Part shown: positions 27,597 through 34,844 of the stretch, piece after piece
Layout: each line of letters opens with the position of its first letter
Numbering within the stretch: the stretch's first letter is position 1
From: JANSWY01 sp965228955
Lineage (GTDB): Bacteria; Bacteroidota; Bacteroidia; Cytophagales; Cyclobacteriaceae
Assembly: GCA_965228955.1 (NCBI GenBank)
Contig: OZ245848.1
Span: 3,224,001-3,288,000 of the forward strand
DNA length: 64,000 nucleotides
Direction: 5' to 3'
Translations under genes and position numbers: made by a program
The notes under the pieces: model-generated
Databases searched by the model: none
What the model was told of the DNA's origin: nothing
What the model saw: only the letters and a program-made list of their open reading frames with translations

Positions 27597-28898
27597 ATGG
27601 CTGAAATACGTCCTTTAAGAGCTTTTCGATACAAAGAAGAATTGAATGATCAAATCGGTGATCTTGTATCTCCTTTATTTGATGTAGTCTCTGAAAAGCA
27701 AAGAAATGCGTTATATAAGAATCCTTTAAACAGTATACATCTATCGGTTCCAAAAGGTGAAAATGCATCAAACGATGCTCAAAAACTTCTGGAGAAATGG
27801 AAATCTGAAAGGACTATTATTCAGGAAGACAAACCTGCTATCTACGGATACTATCAACACTTCTCACTTCCTGGAAGTACAAAAGAATATATACGTAAAG
27901 GTTTTATCTGTAATATCAGAGTCTATGATTGGGACGAGGAAATCATTTTGAGACATGAGAATACCATTCCTCACTCTGTTAATGATCGACTGGAATTAAT
28001 AGAAAAAACTCAACTGAATGTAAGCCCTACTCATGGCTTATATACAGATGAAAACCATACGATAGAAGATTACCTGGATGCCAGCATGCTCAACCCTGTC
28101 TATGAAACTGAAGACTATCAGGGTGTAAAGGATGTATTAAGTGTGATTGATGACCCAGAAATTATAAAGAAGGTCATTAACATCATTCGTGACAAAAAGA
28201 TCATCCTGGCGGATGGTCATCATCGATATGAAGGATCGTTGGCATACATGAAGTCTCTACGAGAGAGCAATCCGAACCATAGCGGAAATGAAGGGTACAA
28301 CTTTCATATGATGTATCTCACCAATACCGAGTCAGATGACCTTAGAATCTTGCCTACACATCGATTAGTAAGAAATGTGAAGGACTTTTCTGAAGAATGG
28401 TTACTCAAACAATTGGAAGAGTATTTTACAATTAAGACCGTGGAAAATGCTCCTGATGTCAATGAAATCATTCTTGGTAAAAAGTGGGCATTTGGGCTGT
28501 TGGTTGGGGATAATGCTTACAAAATCAGGTTGAAACCGGAGAAGATAGATGAAATCTATTGGAAGTTCCCACAGAAAATAAAGGAAGCAGACCTTACAGT
28601 CATGCACTTCTTCATTTTTGAGAAAATATTGGGTATTCCTGGAAAGAAACAGAGGGACTCAGAGTTTTTCTATTTTGAAAGAAACTTTACTGAATGCCTG
28701 TATGAGGTGATTAAGGGAATAGCGCAGTTTGCCATAATAACCAAAGATGTACCGATCGAAACTGTGAAAGAAGTGTGCTATACAGGTTATACTATGCCGC
28801 AGAAGTCAACATACTTCTACCCAAAAGTGATTTGTGGTTATGTTTTTGGATCAATTCAAGAAGATGAATTTAACACACCCGCTGATCTTAGCTTCTAA
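27597..28898 (+). CDS. DUF1015 family protein
   Basis: 433 residues, cytosolic, matching DUF1015 end to end. It opens AEIRPLRAFRY, has SPLFDVVSEKQRNALYKNP, QEDKPAIYGYYQHF, the diagnostic IILADGHHRYEGSLAYMKSL (around 200-220), and MMYLTNTESDDLRILPTHRLV. DUF1015 proteins have no proven function; the conserved ADGHHRY site looks like a catalytic centre, and in many bacteria the gene sits beside serine or D-3-phosphoglycerate metabolism genes. Here it is between accC (3 nt gap) and maf, whose start lies inside this gene. Confidence 0.88.
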   Translation: MAEIRPLRAFRYKEELNDQIGDLVSPLFDVVSEKQRNALYKNPLNSIHLSVPKGENASNDAQKLLEKWKSERTIIQEDKPAIYGYYQHFSLPGSTKEYIRKGFICNIRVYDWDEEIILRHENTIPHSVNDRLELIEKTQLNVSPTHGLYTDENHTIEDYLDASMLNPVYETEDYQGVKDVLSVIDDPEIIKKVINIIRDKKIILADGHHRYEGSLAYMKSLRESNPNHSGNEGYNFHMMYLTNTESDDLRILPTHRLVRNVKDFSEEWLLKQLEEYFTIKTVENAPDVNEIILGKKWAFGLLVGDNAYKIRLKPEKIDEIYWKFPQKIKEADLTVMHFFIFEKILGIPGKKQRDSEFFYFERNFTECLYEVIKGIAQFAIITKDVPIETVKEVCYTGYTMPQKSTYFYPKVICGYVFGSIQEDEFNTPADLSF

Positions 28899-29439
28899 TT
28901 CACCCAGAAGACAACAAATCCTCAAAGATGCCGGATTTGAATTCGAGGTATTTACAAAGGATGTAGATGAAGAATTCAGTCCTGATATGGACGTAAGGAA
29001 AGTTGCGGAATATTTAGCAACAAAGAAGAATAAGGCCTATTTGGGTGAAATTAGTGATAAGGTTATCCTTACTGCGGATACCACTGTAGTTCTAGGAGAC
29101 AAAATCCTTAACAAACCAGAAGATGATCAAGATGCTATCAAGATGCTGAAGGATCTTTCTGGAACGAGACATGAAGTGATTACAGGTGTAGCAATATCAT
29201 TAAACGACCAGTTAGTAACCTTTAGTGACACTACATTTGTTGATTTCAAGGACCTGGTAATAGAAGAAATTGAATACTATGTTTCTCAATTCAAACCTCT
29301 TGACAAAGCAGGTGCTTATGGAATTCAGGAATGGATTGGTATGATAGGTGTAACCAAGTTGGAGGGCTCTTTCTATAATGTAGTTGGGCTTCCGATTGAT
29401 AAAGTTTACCAACAATTGATCAAATTCCAATCATTATAG
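28864..29439 (+). CDS. maf: Maf-like nucleoside triphosphate pyrophosphatase
   Basis: 191 residues from the ATG at 28864, which gives the standard Maf N terminus (NLTHPLILASNSPRRQQIL). It overlaps the DUF1015 reading frame by 35 nt, implying translational coupling. Conserved features are SNSPRR, the TADTTVVLGDKILNKP catalytic region (Asp as base), SGTRHEVITGVAI, and DKAGAYGIQEW near the end. Maf proteins hydrolyse dTTP/UTP or modified nucleotides to monophosphates; DKAGAYGIQ-type endings go with the dTTP/UTP (YhdE) subgroup. Its stop overlaps the end of the convergent OmpA-like gene by 6 nt. Confidence 0.92.
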   Translation: MNLTHPLILASNSPRRQQILKDAGFEFEVFTKDVDEEFSPDMDVRKVAEYLATKKNKAYLGEISDKVILTADTTVVLGDKILNKPEDDQDAIKMLKDLSGTRHEVITGVAISLNDQLVTFSDTTFVDFKDLVIEEIEYYVSQFKPLDKAGAYGIQEWIGMIGVTKLEGSFYNVVGLPIDKVYQQLIKFQSL

Positions 29440-29847
29440 CGCCATTGGCCAGAAGATAATATCTACCCTCCTGTTTTTCATTCTTCCTAGCTGTGTCCTG
29501 TTATCAAAGACCGGGTTTAATTGACCAAAATCTTTCCTCTCTATCATTTCCTCAAGGATATTTCGATTCTTTAATATCTGAATAACCGACTCACTTCTCA
29601 TTTCAGAAAGCCATTCATTGTATTCAACTCCTCCTATATTATCTGTATGACTGTGAATTGTGATGGAATAACCCTGAATGTTAGGAATAGAATCAAGAAA
29701 CTCATACAATCTTCCGGTTTGATAGCCATCAATATAATAGCTTCCTCCCCCAAAGTAGATACTCCTGATAATATGTCCATCCTGATTTTGGGCAATTGAA
29801 GAACCGCCAAAAAGTAATAGCAAGATTATAAATATCGGGAGACGCAT
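29434..29847 (-). CDS. Stand-alone OmpA C-terminal-like domain protein
   Basis: 137 residues: signal peptide (LPIFIILLLLFGGSSIAQ) directly followed by a single OmpA/MotB-type domain. The peptidoglycan-binding signature is clear: ITIHSHTDNIGGVEYNEWLSEMRSESVIQIL, quoted here as ITIHSHTDNIGG and NEWLSEMRSESV, then LGRMKNRRVDIIF. The Asp and Arg that bind diaminopimelate in OmpA (TD and NRRV) are present. No beta-barrel, so it should be a periplasmic peptidoglycan-associated protein. Convergent and slightly overlapping with maf. Confidence 0.85.
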   Translation of the reverse strand: MRLPIFIILLLLFGGSSIAQNQDGHIIRSIYFGGGSYYIDGYQTGRLYEFLDSIPNIQGYSITIHSHTDNIGGVEYNEWLSEMRSESVIQILKNRNILEEMIERKDFGQLNPVFDNRTQLGRMKNRRVDIIFWPMAL

Positions 29848-29888
29848 GAGTTATTAAACTGATTGTCTTGATATTGGTTTCAAGGAGC

Positions 29889-29919
29889 AAAAAAATAGGC
29901 CCACATAATTGCAGGCCCT
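29889..29919 (-). terminator. Probable terminator of the MacA-TolC operon
   Basis: Minus strand: AGGGCC, a 10-nt loop region, then GGGCCT (one G-G mismatch in a 6-bp stem) followed by ATTTTTTT. It lies 31 nt downstream of the adaptor gene stop. Confidence 0.5.
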
Positions 29920-29949
29920 GATTTATAATCTTAACAAATAACTCAATGT

Positions 29950-31323
29950 CTATTCATCTGAGTCTTCATTTTCTTCATCGTTTTGATCTTTGCCTTTAAT
30001 GGCATCATCTTGTTCTAATCTTTTAGAAACCACCAGGAATGGCCCAGAAACAACCTGATCACCTTCACTAATTCCAGTGATAATCTCGATGTTCTCAAAA
30101 TCTGAGATACCAGTTTCCACCTCCTGCATCTTTGCAATTCCATCAACATTCACGAAAACAATTTCTTTGATCTCTTCTTCTTCCTCATTGTTTTCTTTGC
30201 TTGATTTATTCTTGCTTTCAGAATCATCACCTTCTTTCTTCTCGTCCTCTGGCTTTCTAGTGGTTACAGCAGATAACGGAACAGTTAGGACACCTTTTTT
30301 CACCTCGGTAATGATATCAACACTTGCGGTCATACCAGGCTTGAAAGGATATTGCATTCCTTTCTTATTAATAAGATCTTCATAAGAACTATTCAGAATT
30401 CTTACTCTTACTTCAAATTCTGTAACAGCATCAGCTGAAACTTTGTCGTTAGCAGTATTTGCAATCTGAGTTACAACTCCTTTGAAGGTCTCATCCATGT
30501 AACTGTAAGAATCAACATCAATAATGGCGGTATCACCAACAGAAATTTTAATAATGTCATTTTCGTTAACATTAACTCTAACTTCCATTCTACCAAGATC
30601 TGCAATTCTTAACAGCTCAGTTCCCTGCATCTGTGAAGTCCCAACTACTCTCTCACCTTTCTCCACGTTCAGCTTTGAAACGATACCTGTCATGGCCGCT
30701 CTGATAGTTGTTAAATCAAGGTTTTCTCTTGCATCTGCAACATTAGCCTGGGCACTCTTCACAAGATATTCTGAAGCGACAGCACTTTGTTTTGCCGAAT
30801 TAAGATCCTCCTGAGCAATTTTGAAGTTGGCTTCTGCAGCCTGAAAATCTGCTTCAGAGATTACTTTTTCAGCATATAATTGTTCCTGTCTTTTGAAGTC
30901 TAACTCTGCTCTTACATAAGTCGCTTTTGCTCTGGACTCCCTGGCCCTGGCATCTGCCAAATTTGCTTTTTGCTGATTTAATGTAGCATAAGTTCTTTCC
31001 AGCGCATTCTGAAAGTTATCAGGTCTGATTTTCACAAGAAGATCCCCTATTTCTACAGAATCCCCCTCCTCTACATTAAGTTCAATAATCTCACCAGGTA
31101 CCTCTGGGCTAATTTTAACTTCTACTTCTGGTTGAACAGCTCCGGAAGCACTTACTTTTTCAGTGATGGTAAGCTTAGTAGCTTCTGACAACTCTACTTC
31201 GGTCTGTCTCTGACCTCCTACCACACCTTGCTTCTTCAGCACAAGTGCAACAATGACTAATGCCACTAAAACTGCCGCCAGGATGTATATTATTTTATTA
31301 TTTGATTTTCTTTTCTTCGCCAT
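29950..31323 (-). CDS. MacA/HlyD-type efflux periplasmic adaptor
   Basis: 457 residues. One N-terminal membrane helix (IIYILAAVLVALVIVALVL) anchors a periplasmic adaptor with a lipoyl/barrel-sandwich part (KISPEVPGEIIELNVEEGDSVEIGDLLVKI), a long coiled-coil hairpin (about 100-200), a second lipoyl half (GIVSKLNVEKGERVVG) and a beta-barrel/membrane-proximal region. An unusual highly charged insert rich in Glu, Asp, Lys and Ser follows TTRKPE (about residues 365-395). It begins 2 nt after the tolC stop. No MacB-type ATPase/permease is adjacent, so the pump is encoded elsewhere. Confidence 0.9.
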   Translation of the reverse strand: MAKKRKSNNKIIYILAAVLVALVIVALVLKKQGVVGGQRQTEVELSEATKLTITEKVSASGAVQPEVEVKISPEVPGEIIELNVEEGDSVEIGDLLVKIRPDNFQNALERTYATLNQQKANLADARARESRAKATYVRAELDFKRQEQLYAEKVISEADFQAAEANFKIAQEDLNSAKQSAVASEYLVKSAQANVADARENLDLTTIRAAMTGIVSKLNVEKGERVVGTSQMQGTELLRIADLGRMEVRVNVNENDIIKISVGDTAIIDVDSYSYMDETFKGVVTQIANTANDKVSADAVTEFEVRVRILNSSYEDLINKKGMQYPFKPGMTASVDIITEVKKGVLTVPLSAVTTRKPEDEKKEGDDSESKNKSSKENNEEEEEIKEIVFVNVDGIAKMQEVETGISDFENIEIITGISEGDQVVSGPFLVVSKRLEQDDAIKGKDQNDEENEDSDE

Positions 31324-31325
31324 GA

Positions 31326-32762
31326 TTAGTCAAGTGATAAGGTTTTGCCTTGATAGAAGTCTAAAATTTTAAGTTTAAAAATAAAGTCGTATTTAGCTCT
31401 GATCAGATCTGACTTAGCCCTGTTTAGGTCATTTTTTATTTGATTGTATTCAACTGGATCTGATGAACCTAAATTGAACCGTCTCTCTACATTTCTGAAT
31501 GACTCCTCAAGAGCTGCAACCTGATTATTTGCTGCCTCCCAACTTTTAGAGGCTGCAACCGCATCCTGATATACTTGTTCAATATTTTGACGAAGTAAAT
31601 TTCTTTCATTCAGTGCATTTAGCTTTGCTCTTTCAAGATTAATCTTTGCATTAGCAACACCATTTTTAGCTTGAAGCCCATTAAAAATCGGGATGTTTAA
31701 ATTGAGACTAACAAAAGTGTTTCTATTAAAATCCAATTGATTGAAATAGGTGTTATCCGTAAAGGTTGCCGGAATTGATGTCTCAGTGGAAACAATCTGG
31801 CCTGTACCATCTACAACTCCTATTGGTTGCGAAATAATAATATTATCTGCTCCAGCTGCCGGAATCTGATCAGGTGCTAAACTAGAATAACTAGTTCCAA
31901 TTCCAGCATTTAGCGTTAACGATGGATAATAATTCGCTTCCGTGATTTTAACATCGTATTCGGAGCTCTCTACTGATGCATCTGCACTTTTAATATTTGG
32001 TTGAACACTCATTGCTTGTTCATATATCATTCTTGGAGAACCTATAACTAATTGACCTGTTGGATCCGGCAACTCTGGTATTTGAACCTGAAAATCATTG
32101 GTTGTAGGGATTTGCATCGCCTGTTGCAAATTTAGTTTAGCAAGATTCAACGCATTCTCAGCTCTTACTAAGGAGAGCTCATCATTCGCCAGTTGTTGTT
32201 CAATTTGCAGTAAGTTTTGTCTGGCCACTGCTCCAGCATCAAATTGCTTTTTCGTACGATCAAGCTGAAGTTTTGAAGTCTCAATCGCCAATTCTGCATT
32301 TGCTACCTGCTCTTCATTAAGCAATATATTAGTGTAGAATGTTACTATGTTCAGTATAGTCACATTTTTGGTATCTTCCAGATCGTAGACAGACCTGTCA
32401 ACATCAATTTTACTTTGTTTAATTGAATTTGTGATTGAGAAATAATTAAACAGCGTTACACTTGAACTGATATTATATCTCTGTGATGTAATATCATCAG
32501 TTTCAATAGTGTTGGTAAAGGGGTTAATTGATCTACCCGTGTTAAACGAAAAACTTGAAGATCCATTTAGTGTAGGAATTCTGCTATACTGCGCAGATTG
32601 CAATGCCAGTTGATTCTGTCGAGTATTTAATTCACTTTGTTTGATCTGAATATTATTCTTCAGCGCCTGATTAATGCATTGTTCCAACGTCCATACTTTC
32701 CCGGTTTGAGCGTAACCCAACCATGGAAGAAGAGTGATTAAGAGTAGTAGTTTGAGTTTCAT
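31326..32762 (-). CDS. TolC-family outer-membrane efflux protein
   Basis: 478 residues. Signal peptide (LLLLITLLPWLGYAQ), then two tandem outer-membrane efflux protein repeats with long helices (LEQCINQALKNNIQIKQSELNTRQ; VFNLG-type turn as RRFNLGSSDPVEYNQIKNDL in the C-terminal half). Proteins of this type trimerise into an outer-membrane barrel with a periplasmic tunnel that docks with the adaptor encoded 2 nt downstream. Upstream is the serine dehydratase beta gene, 19 nt away, so all three may share a promoter. Confidence 0.92.
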   Translation of the reverse strand: MKLKLLLLITLLPWLGYAQTGKVWTLEQCINQALKNNIQIKQSELNTRQNQLALQSAQYSRIPTLNGSSSFSFNTGRSINPFTNTIETDDITSQRYNISSSVTLFNYFSITNSIKQSKIDVDRSVYDLEDTKNVTILNIVTFYTNILLNEEQVANAELAIETSKLQLDRTKKQFDAGAVARQNLLQIEQQLANDELSLVRAENALNLAKLNLQQAMQIPTTNDFQVQIPELPDPTGQLVIGSPRMIYEQAMSVQPNIKSADASVESSEYDVKITEANYYPSLTLNAGIGTSYSSLAPDQIPAAGADNIIISQPIGVVDGTGQIVSTETSIPATFTDNTYFNQLDFNRNTFVSLNLNIPIFNGLQAKNGVANAKINLERAKLNALNERNLLRQNIEQVYQDAVAASKSWEAANNQVAALEESFRNVERRFNLGSSDPVEYNQIKNDLNRAKSDLIRAKYDFIFKLKILDFYQGKTLSLD

Positions 32763-32781
32763 TTTGACCTTTGATTTTAAA

Positions 32782-33459
32782 TTATTGATCTATATCTGGT
32801 ATATAAATTACTTTCTTTATCCAACTGAGGCTTTTGAGATACTCTAATGTGATTGGTCTCAAACCAGAATCCATTTCCAAAATCTGACAAGCCAGATCGT
32901 TTTTACCCTTTCTGGAAACAGTCATGGTAGCAATGTTACAATCATCATGTGATATGATATCTGTTATAAAGGCGATACTTCCTGGTTGATCTTCCGCTTC
33001 TATGATCAAAGTATGCAAACTTGCCGTAAAACCTGCCGCAAATCCATTTACCTCCACTATTTTGATAACTCCTCCCCCTCTGCTCTCTCCTACAACTGTA
33101 GTAGATCGATCACCATTGGTTAACTCTAGCTTGACGGTATTTGGATGCAAGGTATTCGCATTTCCCACAGATTTGAACTGGTAATTCAGGGATTGTTTTT
33201 CAGCTTCATCAAAGGAGGTTTTGATCCGTTTATCATCGGTCTTAAAGTCGAGTAATCCTGCTATTATAGCACGATCACTTCCGTGTCCCTCATAAGTTCT
33301 GGCAAAGGAATTGTAAAACGTAATTTTGGCCTCTTCCGGAATTCTTCCCAAAATGCGATTGCCTACTCTTCCAATTCTTACTACCCCTGCCGTATGTGAG
33401 CTGCTTGGTCCGATCATTACAGGTCCAATCATATCGAATACAGAGCTCTTTTCTGCCAT
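32782..33459 (-). CDS. sdaAB: L-serine dehydratase, iron-sulfur, beta chain
   Basis: 225 residues. The N-terminal half is the serine dehydratase beta domain (SVFDMIGPVMIGPSSSHTAG is its signature; also GHGSDRAIIAGLL), and the C-terminal part (about 150-225) is an ACT domain (LIIEAEDQPGSIAFITDIIS) likely for amino-acid binding. The enzyme converts L-serine to pyruvate and ammonia; the alpha chain carrying the 4Fe-4S cysteines is not in the window. The two-subunit arrangement is as in Bacillus and other Gram-positives and in Bacteroidota. Confidence 0.9.
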   Translation of the reverse strand: MAEKSSVFDMIGPVMIGPSSSHTAGVVRIGRVGNRILGRIPEEAKITFYNSFARTYEGHGSDRAIIAGLLDFKTDDKRIKTSFDEAEKQSLNYQFKSVGNANTLHPNTVKLELTNGDRSTTVVGESRGGGVIKIVEVNGFAAGFTASLHTLIIEAEDQPGSIAFITDIISHDDCNIATMTVSRKGKNDLACQILEMDSGLRPITLEYLKSLSWIKKVIYIPDIDQ

Positions 33460-33528
33460 TTGTTGGGTTATTTAGGATTAATTGGCATTAAAACCAATTT
33501 AAATACGTGAGAACAGTAAAATAGTTAT

Positions 33529-34323
33529 TTAAACGGCTACAGCAGCCTTGATATGTGGATGCGGATCGTAGTTTTCAAGCGTAAAATCCTCAAACTTAAA
33601 ATCAAAAATACTCTTCACATCCGGGTTGATTTTCATCGTTGGAAGTGGTCTGAAATCTCGTGATAACTGAAGCTCAGTTTGCTCTAAATGGTTACTGTAC
33701 AAGTGAGCATCTCCGAAAGTATGTACAAAATCACCATACTCTAAACCGCATACCTGTGCTACCATCATTGTTAACAGTGCATAAGAAGCAATATTGAAAG
33801 GTACACCTAAAAATACATCTGCACTTCTTTGGTATAATTGACAGCTCAGCTTCCCATCTGCAACATAGAACTGGAACATAGTGTGGCAAGGTGGTAATGC
33901 CATATTGCCTACTTCTGCAACATTCCATGCATTAACTAAAAGTCTTCTTGAATCGGGGCTGTTTTTGATCATATCGATCAACTGTGTGATTTGGTCTATA
34001 GTTCTTCCATCAGCGGTAGGCCAACTTCTCCACTGAACACCATACACTGGACCCAATTCTCCATTCTCATCAGCCCATTCATCCCAAATTGAAACTCCGT
34101 TTTCCTTTAGGTATTTGATGTTGCTATCACCCTTCAAAAACCATAGCAATTCATGGATAATTGATCTCAAATGAAGTTTTTTAGTAGTAACCAACGGAAA
34201 TCCATCTTGTAAATTGAATCTCATTTGATAGCCAAAAACGCTAATGGTTCCAGTTCCTGTTCTATCTTCCTTCTTCACTCCATTGGCCAAAATGTGCCTC
34301 ATCAAATCATGGTACTGCTGCAT
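33529..34323 (-). CDS. thyA: Thymidylate synthase ThyA
   Basis: 264 residues, the E. coli length. All landmarks are present: N-terminal RTGTGTISVFGYQMRF, Trp-rich LRSIIHELLWFLKGD, nucleophilic Cys in LPPCHTMFQFYV, the dUMP arginines in LYQRSADVFLG, and FNIASYALLTMM. It methylates dUMP with methylene-tetrahydrofolate. No dihydrofolate reductase gene follows, unlike the usual thyA-folA pair. A heptamer array lies only about 75 bp upstream of the start codon. Confidence 0.96.
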   Translation of the reverse strand: MQQYHDLMRHILANGVKKEDRTGTGTISVFGYQMRFNLQDGFPLVTTKKLHLRSIIHELLWFLKGDSNIKYLKENGVSIWDEWADENGELGPVYGVQWRSWPTADGRTIDQITQLIDMIKNSPDSRRLLVNAWNVAEVGNMALPPCHTMFQFYVADGKLSCQLYQRSADVFLGVPFNIASYALLTMMVAQVCGLEYGDFVHTFGDAHLYSNHLEQTELQLSRDFRPLPTMKINPDVKSIFDFKFEDFTLENYDPHPHIKAAVAV

Positions 34324-34397
34324 AAAATCGGGGTTTATTATTATGAATTTTTAAAATTAGTTGAATTTTTTAGGAAGGAAAAGGGAATTGAGTTTTT

Positions 34398-34487
34398 GTC
34401 AGTTGTCAGTTGTCAGTTGTCAGTTGTCAGTTGTCAGTTGTCAGTTGTCAGTTGTCAGTTGTCAGTTGTCAGTTGTCAGTTGTCAGT
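34398..34487. repeat. Heptamer tandem array (GTCAGTT)12.9
   Basis: Twelve perfect, uninterrupted copies of the 7-mer GTCAGTT (34398-34481) plus six bases of a thirteenth. It lies just upstream of thyA and in a gap between divergent genes. Perfect purity suggests recent expansion and likely length variation. Related sequences (TTGACAGTTGTCGG, ACTGACAACTGATAAC) occur at 38699-38730, 34733-34755 and 39047-39078. Confidence 0.97.
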
Positions 34488-34844
34488 GAAACGAATTATT
34501 ATTTACAAGGATACGTAATCAATAAAAATGCTTCTCTCAGGAATTTCTGTAGTGAATCGAAAGAAATATCAGAAATCCTACTGTGCCCACCATAACATTA
34601 GCGGAGAAAGGGGATTTGGGATCTCAGATTTCGTGAGTACACATAATCAGGATTAATGATTCTACGCTTTCTTCAGAATTCCTTACAAAGATGGAAAGGA
34701 AACGAGAAGCTCACTATAGCCAAAAAACCGAATACTGACAACTGATAACTGATAACATCTTCTAAATACAGCAATCAACCTTTCAAGCAACTAAACCACA
34801 GCTTCACAACTCAAATCTCGAAACTCTACTTATATTTAACCCCA
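34488..34844. repeat. Gap with a degenerate copy of the 38.8-kb intergenic element
   Basis: No gene seen. Bases 34537-34580 (TCAGGAATTTCTG...GAAAGAAATATCAGAAATCC) align with 38792-38835 at roughly 80 per cent identity, and 34620-34650 (TCAGATTTCGTGAGTACA) resembles 38859-38876. It therefore appears to be an old, decayed copy of the MITE-like element. Heptamer remnants in the reverse orientation sit at 34733-34755. Confidence 0.55.

Noticed and set aside
28834..28863. Ten-residue upstream extension of Maf
   Set aside because: The NLTHPLILASNSPRR start at 28864 is the standard Maf N terminus.
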